Assembly: GCA_950106755.1 (NCBI GenBank)
Contig: CATNNA010000003.1
Coordinates: forward strand, 930,001 to 994,000
Source of the DNA: Climacium dendroides
Lineage: Eukaryota; Streptophyta; Bryopsida; Hypnales; Climaciaceae
DNA length: 64,000 bases
Direction: 5' to 3'
Part shown: in pieces, positions 46,313 to 55,601 of the stretch
Layout of the letters: each line of letters starts with the position of its first letter
How positions within the stretch are numbered: position 1 is the stretch's first letter
Notes under the pieces: model-generated
What the model was told of the DNA's origin: nothing
The model's database searches: none
Seen by the model: only the letters and a program-made list of their open reading frames with translations
Translations under genes and position numbers: made by a program

Positions 46313-47509
46313 CTAGGGGTGGTAATCACTATCTCCTTTCACCTCTGCCCCGCTACTGTACTCTCTTGATTGGAATCCATCATCTTCATCACTCATGGTG
46401 TTCTCTTCATCGTCTGATGAAAGTGTTTGAGTTTCCCCTCTTTTCTCTTGTACTGTTGAAGATACACGAGCTTTCTTAGGCTTGCCCATCATTTGCTCGT
46501 TCTTTGCTTTCATCAAGGTTTTCCCTACACGTTCACGGAGGCGATCAACCGCTTTTCTTTTTCTCAACGGAAGTTCTGGAATAGACAAACGCTTATTAAG
46601 GGGGGGTTTTCCTGCATTCACTTTCTTCGTTGGAGAGATAGCAAACGGCTCCATTACTCGTTTGTTCTTTGCTTTAGAGGGTTCTTCCATCATCATTGCC
46701 ATCCCTGCCTTTCTCCCTTCTTTAGTGAATGCCTCTATAGCATTTGAAGATTCCAGTGTCGGGTCCGCTAGCCTTGTTGAAGATGCTGGTAGGCGGTTTC
46801 CTTGCTTCTTTAACATTGAGGCCAACGTCTCATCTTCCTCGTCATCGATGAATGAAGAAATCTGCAATCTTCGATTTTCGGTACGTTCTATTTCTTTCGA
46901 AATGATGGAAGCTCGTGTCGGACGTTGAGAACTTCCTGAACCCACCAAAGTAGTGCTTACACTATTAAATAGTGAGCGTGCACCTATTGGAGGAATGCTA
47001 CGCGGTGGACGTACAAAACTTGTCGTGTTTTCCTTTGTGCCTTGGCCACCGTGAAGCAAGTTCGGACTTCCACATTCTATCAAACGTGAACGTACATTGT
47101 CTTGTGCCCCACTCGCTTCATGGTTTAGGCTACTTGGTTCCCCGTTGCTTTTGCTTGCCAATCCTCCTAGAGACTCCACGTTTATCTTGTCCACATTCAT
47201 TTGCTCGTGGTCCTCAACGTTGTCATTCTTTTCTAGTTGGGCCACCACTATGGATGGAGACCTACCGCTTCCAATCACTTCATCTATTTCGGAAGTTCTA
47301 GCATTGGATGCTATGGTTCCATTAGAAGTCAGGACTTGGACATTTGCGTCCTCTTCGTTTAGATTGAGGACCTTGTCACTACTTAGAAATCGATTTCCAT
47401 CTACAAACCTTGCTATGGAAGGTACGCCTTCATCGTTTCCACAATCATTATCGTCCATTGGAAAGTCGTACTCGTCTCGGTCATTGTTGCCCATGTCATC
47501 ATCATCCAT
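46313..47509 (-). CDS. C-terminal extension of the hAT protein, out of frame
   Basis: A 398-codon frame overlapping the end of the transposase frame by about 100 bp. It opens with a run of Asp (MDDDDMGNNDRDEYDF), which the transposase frame reads as a Met/Trp/Thr string; this shows that the true coding frame moves here from one frame to the other. The extension is acidic and Ser-rich with basic patches (LPLRKRKAVDRLRERV, KPKKARVSS) that could be nuclear signals, and ends DSDYHP. It is either the natural tail of a large hAT protein after a 1-nt indel, or a separate ORF. No known domain. Confidence 0.55.
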   Translation of the reverse strand: MDDDDMGNNDRDEYDFPMDDNDCGNDEGVPSIARFVDGNRFLSSDKVLNLNEEDANVQVLTSNGTIASNARTSEIDEVIGSGRSPSIVVAQLEKNDNVEDHEQMNVDKINVESLGGLASKSNGEPSSLNHEASGAQDNVRSRLIECGSPNLLHGGQGTKENTTSFVRPPRSIPPIGARSLFNSVSTTLVGSGSSQRPTRASIISKEIERTENRRLQISSFIDDEEDETLASMLKKQGNRLPASSTRLADPTLESSNAIEAFTKEGRKAGMAMMMEEPSKAKNKRVMEPFAISPTKKVNAGKPPLNKRLSIPELPLRKRKAVDRLRERVGKTLMKAKNEQMMGKPKKARVSSTVQEKRGETQTLSSDDEENTMSDEDDGFQSREYSSGAEVKGDSDYHP

Positions 47510-49332
47510 ATTACTCTTCCAAACGGTTCACCTCCAAAATTGTATGTGTTGCCATCCAAATCTTCTTCTTCATTGAATATTGGGTCGTCCCAATTTGCTT
47601 CTTGTCCATGTGCTTCATTCCCGTCTACACGAACACCTTCTTCTTCATCTTCGCTGCTCTCGTCATCTTCGTTTGGTCCCTCCGATTCTTCTGAATCTAC
47701 ATTTTCAAGGTACCACTTCTTCTCATCCCTCTCCTTGGATGCGACCAACACTCTTGAATTAGTATACACATACACCAAATCCGCAACTCTCTTTGTTCTC
47801 AACTTGTTCCGAGATTTGTTGTGAACAAAAGAATAGCTACTCCAATTCCGTTCACATGAAGATGAAGATATTGGTTGGCCCAATATTCTCCTTGCAATTG
47901 GAGCAATGAGCTTCCCACATGTGCCTTCAAAATCCCACCAAGCGTGTGCCGATAATTTTTGTTCACTTGGATCCAACATGTTGTGGAAGGGAGGCTCCCT
48001 ATGTCGAAACGCCATGAATTCCTTGACGATGTCCGCGTAGTTCGTAGGTTTACATATTCGCATGAGAACACGCTTGCATGCCTCGGTGGCCTCTGAATCG
48101 TTGGCTAGTTCTTTATCGTGCAAAAGATAGGGATTCAAAAGAGCTCCTGCATATTGGAGATCGGTCTCTACCATTTCCCATCTAGCGTTGAACGCCTCCT
48201 TCAATGGTTTGGCAAATTCGGGGCTCAATAGAAAAGGCGGATTTTCTAACCCCCCCACATGCGACCGTATCTTCCTCATAATATGCAAAACTTTCCCTGA
48301 ACATGGCGTCTTTGCATCTAAATCACGAAGGCCATACACAACAACGCCCATCAACTGCACAAAATTCGTGCAACGCCTCCAGAAATGCTCACTGTTTATT
48401 ATCTTCTTTGTACACCGAGACTTTGTACGGTTCTTCTTTTTCTTGTCATCCAACGTCCTCACATATTGTTCCCAACGCAGATCTGTCACACTCTGTTCAA
48501 GTGCTCCCTTCACTTTCAACAAGCGTTCAAGCGCAATGAAATTTGAAGCAAATCTTGTTTCGCCTGGCATCAATAAGCTGTGCTCTTTTTTGTATGAACG
48601 AAATATTGCAAGCGGCATGTGCCGCTTTCTAAAAAACGTAAGAACCATACGAGCTTTGGCCACGACATCCGCCACCCATGCTTCCTTCCCCCAATCTTTT
48701 AGCAACAAATTCAAGGCGTGCACCACACAACCTTGAAAAGAAATGTGAGGATATTTGTCTTTTATGATTCTACATGCTCGAGGGTTTACAGGAGCATTGT
48801 CCGTTGTTATTTGCACCACATTATGCGGACCCACCTCCTGTATGAATTTGTCCAAAATAGAGGCCAAGTACTCTACGTTTTTTACGAACCCACTTGTGTC
48901 CACCGATCCCAAAAATTGCTCCCCTGCAGAAGATACAAGCATACAATTCACCAATGGCCGATTTGTAACCGAACTCCATCCATCAATAGACAAGGTTGCT
49001 CCAAACTTTCTGATACTATCCTCGGTCCTCTTCTGCAACTTTAGCTTGACATCTTCTTTCGCTTCTTCTAGTAATTTGGTTCGTAGAGCGTCGTACAATG
49101 GTGGGCTGTATGGCTTACCAAACTCAGCTGTTTTCTTCACTGCTTCTTTGAAGGCCTCACTTTGAGCTACCACTTGTGTCCACCGAAGAGGGTAGAGTTG
49201 GACATTGTTCACTTGATGTTTCCACACTTTGATGTACCCTTGAAGACGCACGATGAATTTCAGACGGCGCTGCACACGAGTCCTCTTGTGTTGAACGTGA
49301 AAAATCCCTTCTATTTGAGGCATTGCTTGCAA
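47413..49332 (-). CDS. hAT transposase, catalytic and dimerisation domains
   Basis: A 639-codon frame free of stops. The RNase H-like core has SIDGWSSVTNRPLVN (first Asp; DUF659 type), QITTDNAPVN (second Asp) and CVVHALNLLLKDWGK. The C-terminal dimerisation domain is clear: WWDFEGTCGKLIAPIARRILGQ, then SSSSCERNWSSYSFVHNKSRNKL, with the conserved Glu-Arg-Asn-Trp. The protein would bind element ends in the nucleus and excise the element by a hairpin mechanism. The last 35 or so residues (VIWMMMTW...) are out of frame, since the neighbouring frame there encodes an acidic tail. The N-terminal BED finger lies in a different frame upstream (49594-49157). So the catalytic part is whole, but two frame changes separate it from its ends. 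Confidence 0.9.
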   Translation of the reverse strand: MQAMPQIEGIFHVQHKRTRVQRRLKFIVRLQGYIKVWKHQVNNVQLYPLRWTQVVAQSEAFKEAVKKTAEFGKPYSPPLYDALRTKLLEEAKEDVKLKLQKRTEDSIRKFGATLSIDGWSSVTNRPLVNCMLVSSAGEQFLGSVDTSGFVKNVEYLASILDKFIQEVGPHNVVQITTDNAPVNPRACRIIKDKYPHISFQGCVVHALNLLLKDWGKEAWVADVVAKARMVLTFFRKRHMPLAIFRSYKKEHSLLMPGETRFASNFIALERLLKVKGALEQSVTDLRWEQYVRTLDDKKKKNRTKSRCTKKIINSEHFWRRCTNFVQLMGVVVYGLRDLDAKTPCSGKVLHIMRKIRSHVGGLENPPFLLSPEFAKPLKEAFNARWEMVETDLQYAGALLNPYLLHDKELANDSEATEACKRVLMRICKPTNYADIVKEFMAFRHREPPFHNMLDPSEQKLSAHAWWDFEGTCGKLIAPIARRILGQPISSSSCERNWSSYSFVHNKSRNKLRTKRVADLVYVYTNSRVLVASKERDEKKWYLENVDSEESEGPNEDDESSEDEEEGVRVDGNEAHGQEANWDDPIFNEEEDLDGNTYNFGGEPFGRVIWMMMTWATMTETSTTFQWTIMIVETMKAYLP

Positions 49333-49594
49333 CCCTCCCTATGTTTTCACCATCTACATTGTCAAGGGCCGATCTTCGTGGAAATAACCCATTACAACCG
49401 GCAAAAAGAGTTCGAATTGACGAAGTCAATTTTGGACATATGCTTACCCCCCTGTCGCGAACACTGTCTTTGCCTTCATATCCAAGGTGGCTCAACATGC
49501 GACACTTCCGATTTGCAAACACCAAGTCACATGCCTTGCACTGCACTTTACCGCTTGATGGAACAACATACCAACCAGAAAAATCCTTACTCAT
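49157..49594 (-). CDS. hAT N-terminus with BED-type zinc finger
   Basis: 145 codons from ATG. Residues about 1-40 read MSKDFSGWYVV, then VQCKACDLVFANRKCRMLSHLG, a BED-like Cys-x2-Cys...His layout used by hAT transposases to bind DNA. The rest is a Ser/Arg-rich linker. The frame stops with TGA at 49157 while the catalytic frame, offset by one base, is already open from 49332. A 1-nt indel in the 175-bp overlap, or an intron I cannot place, is needed to join them. Confidence 0.75.
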   Translation of the reverse strand: MSKDFSGWYVVPSSGKVQCKACDLVFANRKCRMLSHLGYEGKDSVRDRGVSICPKLTSSIRTLFAGCNGLFPRRSALDNVDGENIGRVASNASNRRDFSRSTQEDSCAAPSEIHRASSRVHQSVETSSEQCPTLPSSVDTSGSSK

Positions 49595-49840
49595 TGTGGA
49601 AAGCTCCGTTCAAGTCCAAGTTCAAGTTCCAATCTTGTCTTCAGTTCCAAATGTTTAGGTTCAAATCACCATGTCACATGTATCAAATATAGTCTGTAAG
49701 CAAAGCCTTGGAAACCAAAGCCCCCTTGTCCACTGAACTATGCATTACCAAACAAGGGACACAAAGATTGCAGCTCCTAGCCCTTGGAAATCTTAGCGTT
49801 CAGTTTCTCAGAAGTGCTTGTAAATGCCTTCTTCCTTGCT

Positions 49841-49846
49841 CTTATA
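49841..49846 (-). promoter_or_regulatory. TATA-like box of the hAT gene
   Basis: On the minus strand GGAGTATAAGAGC, about 250 bp upstream of the ATG at 49594 and just inside GGACGG array 2. The homologous-looking promoter at 57.19 kb has TATAAAG in the same position relative to its array. Confidence 0.4.
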
Positions 49847-49908
49847 CTCCTAATTTGTTGAATGTTGTATGCCTTAGAAGTAACCGTTGCCAACGGTTAG
49901 AAAACTCG

Positions 49909-50012
49909 GCGGACAGGGCAGACAGGAGGGCGGACGGGTCGGACGGGGCTGACGGGCGGGCGGGCGGGTCGGACGGGTCGGACGGGCAGACGGGTCAGAC
50001 GGGCGGTTTTAG
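49909..50012. repeat. GGACGG array 2, 5' of the hAT gene
   Basis: GGACGGG, GGACGGGTC and GGGCGGGCGG-type repeats, ending 315 bp upstream of the hAT start codon. Just inside it is TAACCGTT-GCC-AACGGTTA (49881-49899), a palindrome containing AACGG, similar to the subterminal motif of maize Ac. Confidence 0.75.
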
Positions 50013-50244
50013 CCTTTTAGGGTGGTCAATTTTACTTAGTTACTTCATTACTTCGAACTTTTGGGCTCTTGGTTTAGTTGGTTGCATTCCATCCTAGGGA
50101 TAACTAGATTACGAAAGTAGTAGAAAACAAGTGTTAAGTACTACAACAAAATTCTCAATCAACGACACAATTCACTAAAAATTGGGCATAACATGCACAT
50201 TTCAATAAAACTTAGTCCAAGAAAATGAATTTTATAATAAAAAC

Positions 50245-50246
<2 letters not shown>

Positions 50247-50277
<31 letters not shown>
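50247..50277. repeat. (TA)n microsatellite
   Basis: About 15 TA dinucleotides between the hAT unit and the 3' end of gene C. Confidence 0.9.
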
Positions 50278-50281
<4 letters not shown>

Positions 50282-51289
50282 ATAAATAAATAATTACTTG
50301 CAACATGTTTTTCTTCACTACATGTATATGCAATACAAAAAAGTCATGATGGACATGGTGGGCCACGTACAATACTACTAGTCATAAAAAAAATGAAGCC
50401 CACACTACATAATTATATCCGTAGTGCCATTAAAATACGACTACATAGGAAATTAAACATTTCACAATTACTTCAATACACTATTATCTTCTTCGGCATC
50501 ATGAGATGTCCCCTCCCTCGCCATGAGTCTTCTACTTGTTCGACGAGGCACCGGTTGCGGACTATTTCCATGGTTGCTCCCTCCGCGGCTAGCTTGTACC
50601 TGCATGTCAACCCTCTCAAATTGTCGTTTGGTTTCCGGAGAGTGATCATCCTCCTCTTCAATCTTCCGTTTATTCTTCTTCTTCGGAGACAGCTCCACTT
50701 CGTGGGCCCTCAAAGCCCTCACAGCACAATCTATGTCATCCATCAGTTGTTTTATCATTTCATCCTCGCTTTTCATCATCCAAGTTTGTTCGCCTCCCTC
50801 TCCTAGATACTTCCTCCACTTGGTTATAATGTCCTTCATGTTCATGTCAAATGCCCTTGCAACGTCTTCCATCTTATGCTCTGTAGATGATTTACCGTTT
50901 AGGTCCACCACAGAACGAACTCTTGCTGCTTCTTCCAACTTCGACAAAATGAGGGCCCGCCCTATCAAATCCGTATTGTAGCCCGCAAATTGCTTTATGA
51001 CTTTTGGATCACGCTCAACCTCCACCAAGAGGTCATTTGGACCCTCTCTCTTCCATTCCTTCTCGGGAATTCGAAAGAACTTTTGGTGCTGTGTGCTCCA
51101 ATGTCCGCCCATGCTGCAACAGAACAACTCTTGAGCCTTGCTGTTCTTAATCTCGAAGGCACGCAACTCAACCTCCACGTCAGACGTCATCCAAAAGAAT
51201 TTATCTTTGGTGGGAAATGGGCCATCGCATAGCTCATATATTTGTAATCGAGCATCCCACTTCATTGGTTTCCCCCAATGCAAATAGTT

Positions 51290-51643
51290 CTAAAATTTGT
51301 ATGGCTCTTGGTCAAATGGAAGGTTCCATCGATTGTATTCGTGCCCCGTAGGCATATGGTACAAAATCCCTAGCATTTCATACAGCCTTGGACTCAGAGG
51401 AATATGGCATTCAAGACAATGGCGTTGAAATTTCGCCGATCTTTGAATGCAAAACACATGGAATGTATGGCGACACTGTCCCAATGCTATAGCTCCTTCG
51501 GGCCCAAAACAACCTTGGCAAAGAGAACAATGACCCTCCAAGATGGGAATATTTGGAAAACTTCCTAGCACAAGCTCCTTCTCATGTTGCTGGAAGTGAG
51601 CTAACAACGTGCCATAAGGGACCCAACCTTCCTCCGCTTCCAA
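51290..51643 (-). CDS. Gene C segment with RING-H2 finger
   Basis: About 117 codons between two TAG codons. Cys-x2-Cys at CSLC, Cys-x-His-x2-His-x2-Cys at CRHTFHVFC and Cys-x2-Cys at CLEC give the C3H2C3 order of RING-H2 fingers, which bind two zinc ions and recruit E2 enzymes. After the finger the sequence reads LSPRLYEMLGILYHMPTGHEYN and continues past the TAG into the next segment without a break in phase. Confidence 0.75.
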   Translation of the reverse strand: MEAEEGWVPYGTLLAHFQQHEKELVLGSFPNIPILEGHCSLCQGCFGPEGAIALGQCRHTFHVFCIQRSAKFQRHCLECHIPLSPRLYEMLGILYHMPTGHEYNRWNLPFDQEPYKF

Positions 51644-53536
51644 AGTCTAATCAATGTTCTCCGTATCATAGGTCTTTCCGTGGTTTAGCCGTTCATACAT
51701 CCTATCCATGTTCCCCCAAACCGTAAGTTTTAAATCAGGGTCCTTTCTTTCCTCCTCCAACTTCTCCACAAAACGCTCATAAGAACGCTTGACATTCTCG
51801 TATGCTGTGTCTGATTGCAATGCATACCTCAAGAGCCCGTTCATGAGTCCGGATGATACTGAGGAATGATCTTGTAGTTGTCGCGCCCACATCATCCACC
51901 CTAAATCCGCATTTTCCTTTGGAAGGATTTCACTTAGTACCCCTACTTCCATCATTCGTTTCATTGTTGATTCGGCCTCATTCTTTCCTCGAACTGCCAA
52001 GTCTAATTGATGCCTTAACTCTTCAACTTCCGGATTTTGTGATTGCATGGAAGCATCTTCAAATGAAGGGAAAACTATGGATTTTGGACTCGGAATGCGC
52101 TGTCGGAGTTCTACGGTCCCATCCTCAGTTTTGCCCTCATCAAGAGGAAGAGATAGTTGATCGCTCTCTTGTGTTGGTTCACTTGCCTCTAATAGCCCTA
52201 TTCCGTCAGGCGATTGTTGACCTGCCTTCTCATTCTGTAATGTCTACAATGTTTTGCGATGCTCTTCTAACATCTCTTTGCATGTCTTCAACTCCAACAC
52301 CAACTTCTCATTCATAGCCTTGAGATTCTCATTCATAGCCTTCAAATTGTCATTCGTTCGCTTCAAAGTCTTGTTATTTTTCTTGACACTCTCATAGGCA
52401 TTACCCAAGGGCTTCAAGTTTGGGGTCGGCCTCCAATACAACGTGTTGTATTTGCTCTCCAATATCTCATACTTTGCCTTGAGGTCATCATGATCTTCTT
52501 TGGAGTAACGCACCTCCTTCAACTCCAAATTCTGTTGTTCCAAAAATTTTTTATGCTTAAGGTCTTCCAACTTCTCGTCTTGTAGTTTGTCCGCAAACTC
52601 GACAAACTTTCTGAAAGCCAAAGCACCATGAAGAACGGATGGTGTCATTTTCGTAAATGTATCAGTTATTTGCGCAAGAGCAGGCGTCAATACAGCCACA
52701 ACTCTAGCTGTACATGATAGAGAATACGCCGTTCTAAATATCTCGCCAAATCCTGCTATTGAATTGCCTGAAGTGGAGCTGCGTCCTTCATTTGTAGTGC
52801 CACCTTCATTAGGATTTCCTCCTACATGCTCAGGGCCACCTTCGTTTATAGTGCTCCCTTCATTTTCGCCATTTGTTGCTTCTCTCTGAATTTCAAATTG
52901 ATTCCATCGAAGGGAACACTGCAACAAGTTCTCCATCTCTTCTAGTGGAGGCATCTTTTGTAGAGTCTTGAGATCCTCTGGGCCCAACAAAGCTAGCAAC
53001 GGATGATCTTGGATAATCGGGGTCTCTTTGTCGTTGTTTACAGCAGCCTCGTCTTGAGAGTCCATCCTTACATCTGTCGATTGAGTTGGATGCTCTTCAT
53101 TTTGGTTTGGTGAAGTCCGAATTGCATTTTCAGGTCTGGACAGTAGGCTTGGTTTTTTCCTTGATTTAGGAGACGGAGGGACATAAAACATGATGTCTTG
53201 TGCTGTGTCTACTAAAAACCGGTCAATACAAGCGTGAGCCTCCTTCACGTCTTGAATGTCTTCTCTATCTTCAATGTCTTTTATAGGATCCTCTTCTTGG
53301 TGCTTCTGTGACATCGATGTAGATCCATGTTCTGTTGGCCGAGGGAGCTTCATTGCAACGTTGCTTTCTGGCACCCCTTCTAACACGTTTTGTGTAGGGT
53401 TCAAATCCGTCGGTGGAGTCAAAAACACCTCTCCCTCCACATCGTCCACAAGACAAGTGCTTCCTTTTGTAGGGTCCTCCATACAAACCGGTTCTACCGC
53501 CATTTTCTTTCCATTCAGTACTTCCGTACGACGCAC

Positions 53537-54094
53537 TTAGATTTCAAGAGGGATCTGAATTGATTCCACAGCATCCTCTAATGCTTTCTTTTTTTCACTT
53601 GCTTCAGGAAGTTGCGCCTTCGGAACAAACATATCAGGGATATGTTTCTGACGTCTGCCAATCGCAAGTGGCAATGTCGCTATCGTAGGATACGTACTCC
53701 AATCCACTTGACGGCCCAGTATGAGTTCAGCGTAAACCATGCCTGCCAAGCTGTAGTTAATTTTGCCCTTGCTCATAGCCTTCTCCGGAAATAAGGCCTT
53801 CCACACCTCCATCGAACGGTGCACAAAATGATCATTGAGGCAATTCAATAGTTTAAAACAATATTCACGGGTGTGAAGAGGGTGACACTCTCGAGGCCAC
53901 AACTTCCCAATGTGATACATTTTCACGTATTTGCGGCACAATTTAGAGGTCCAATACTCCACATCCTCTTTTTCCCAACCCGTCTCAGCCTTGATGTTGA
54001 CGTCATCCAAAATGTCAAACCGTAGCTCATGACCAACGCCCTTCGGCTTTGACTTCTTCTTGCCTTCAGTTGCAGCACTACTTGCCCCCGCCAT
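53537..54094 (-). CDS. Gene C segment 1: KLWP/VDW domain
   Basis: 185 codons from ATG. Lys-rich start, then an aromatic helical domain. YVKMYHIGKLWP aligns with YVKMSHITKLWP of gene D, and the 'NYS...AE++L...VDW' block also aligns, so the two are true homologues. Ends at TAA; the frame reopens directly after it. Confidence 0.7.
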   Translation of the reverse strand: MAGASSAATEGKKKSKPKGVGHELRFDILDDVNIKAETGWEKEDVEYWTSKLCRKYVKMYHIGKLWPRECHPLHTREYCFKLLNCLNDHFVHRSMEVWKALFPEKAMSKGKINYSLAGMVYAELILGRQVDWSTYPTIATLPLAIGRRQKHIPDMFVPKAQLPEASEKKKALEDAVESIQIPLEI

Positions 54095-54361
54095 GACTGC
54101 TTAAGTGTCGAGTACTCACTTGCAATTTTAGAATGGAAATTTTCAATATATAATCCCCGTTCTCTCAAAATATATAATGTGCTTCACTGTCTCCAAACGC
54201 ATGTAAGTAACCAAGGACCAAAATCCAATGTAGTATGATCAAAATAGGAACCCCCACTCTTCACCACATAGGAGCAACTAGCGCGTGAAGCAATAGTAGC
54301 ACATCCAACGTGGCAGTGATTCCCAAATGGAAGAGTGAAAGTGAGGAAATGTATGTTGGCC

Positions 54362-54715
54362 GTCCGCCAATATACCCGTCCGCTCCCAGACCTAAAAGAG
54401 GCCCGGGACCGGACCTATCCTGGACCACGCGGACGTGGCCCGAGCTAGCGGACGGGCGGACGGAGCTGCCCCGTCCGCCGCCGAAGCGGACGGGCGGACG
54501 AAGCTTGCCCCGTCCGCCGACGAAGCGGCCGGCTGGCCCGGTCCAGGTCTGCCCGGCAGACGGGTGGACAAAGCTGCCCCATCCGCTGACGAAGCGGCCG
54601 GCTGGCCCGGTCCAGGTCCGCCCGGCGGACGGGCGAACAAAGCTACCCCGTCCGCCGACCAAGCGGACGACCCGACTGCGTCTGACCGCCCCGTCCGCCC
54701 CATCCGCCTAGCCCG
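54362..54715. repeat. GGACGG array 3, 5' of gene C
   Basis: GC-rich block of GGACGGGCGGAC and its complement, ending 268 bp upstream of the gene C start codon. Inside are two tandem 69-bp units (54522-54590 and 54591-54659) and the start of a third. They differ at seven sites, all transitions. Long open frames cross it on both strands, but they are a by-product of the low-stop, GC-rich repeat. Confidence 0.8.
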
Positions 54716-55518
54716 TCACCTATTATTTCGAGGCGTCCAAATTTTTGACAATTTGGCATGAAACCTAGGATTCTTCTCGTCCGCCTTTACTTACTGTCAG
54801 TTTTTTGGGGTCAATTAAAGTTTCAGCATCCTATACTTTTCTCATTAACCCAGAAAATAAGAAATAGAGAAGTTATAATCAGATTTTAAATAATCATTTA
54901 GAGTTCTTTGAAGTTTACAGTGAGATCCTAAACCCTAGAACCTTAGAACCCTAAAACCCTCAACTCTTAGTCTCCTACATTTCAGATTACGCCATTGTTT
55001 TGAGCAAATTGTAAATTTGTAATATTCATTTGAAATTGTATGCATACAAACTTTAACTAGATATAAAGGATATTATTTTTTTATTTAGTTTTTCATCATG
55101 TAGGATATTTCAAAGGGAAAGAAAAAAACAAAAACATGATCAATATTAGTGATGAAGTGAAACGTTATAATTCCCAATTGACCAAATTGAGATGGTGCTA
55201 CAATCACAACAATTACTTCAAGGGGTTTGGTTTTGGTTCTAGTTTTGAACGTCATGGACAATTTCCATTGACTTCAAGGTGTTTTGTACATATGGACTTA
55301 TAGAGAAGCCAAAAATGTATATAACTTATGCATGTCACACACTGCAACGCCATGTTTGTATTGTATTTTGTAATGCCCTTTTTTGATTAGGATTGTTTTA
55401 AAAGTAAGGATATACAAAGAGTGTAAGACTTCACAACATTTCTGAAATTAGTAGAACTGTAAAATCCTTACTCATTGTGAAAAGCATTATAATCTTCTAA
55501 TCCATAAAAGATATGTTT

Positions 55519-55549
<31 letters not shown>

Positions 55550-55552
55550 TTG

Positions 55553-55601
<49 letters not shown>

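Larger units (their letters stand above)
45760..50015 (-). mobile_element. hAT transposon body
   Basis: The region from GGACGG array 1 to array 2 encloses all hAT reading frames. hAT elements commonly carry short repeated transposase-binding motifs inside both ends, which these arrays fit. I could not identify the short terminal inverted repeats or the 8-bp target duplication, so these limits are the arrays and not the true ends. CAGGGTTGTC just left of array 1 (about 45.725 kb) resembles a hAT terminus, but no inverse partner was found near array 2. Confidence 0.55.
50468..54094 (-). pseudogene. Gene C: 1209-codon frame, KLWP/VDW domain, coiled coil, RING-H2
   Basis: One uninterrupted phase from ATG (54094) to TAA (50468), broken only by four in-frame stops: TAA 53539-53537, TAG 52246-52244, TAG 51649-51647, TAG 51292-51290. 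No frameshift occurs in 3.6 kb. Domains: residues 1-185 hold YVKMYHIGKLWP and INYSLAGMVYAEL...QVDWSTYP, shared with gene D. There follow a Ser/Glu/Pro-rich linker, then long coiled coils (LKAMNENLKAMNEKLVLELKT...). Then comes a RING-H2 finger, CSLC...LGQCRHTFHVFC...CLEC (codons about 820-870), the mark of ubiquitin ligases. The C-terminal region starts NYLHWGKPMKWDAR and ends in basic, disordered sequence (SPKKKNKRK). No complete family known to me. It sits just upstream of the hAT gene on the same strand and has its own GGACGG array. Confidence 0.65.

Noticed and set aside
54261..54761. Long open frames on both strands across the GC-rich block
   Set aside because: They occur in several frames at once and consist of Pro/Arg/Gly repeats dictated by the GGACGG motif. 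They are repeat by-products. The same applies at 45.57-45.96 kb and 56.88-57.31 kb.
54925..54965. Interstitial telomere repeat
   Set aside because: Only a few irregular CCCTAAA-like words (CCTAAACCCTAGAACC...) in AT-rich DNA; there is no regular heptamer array.
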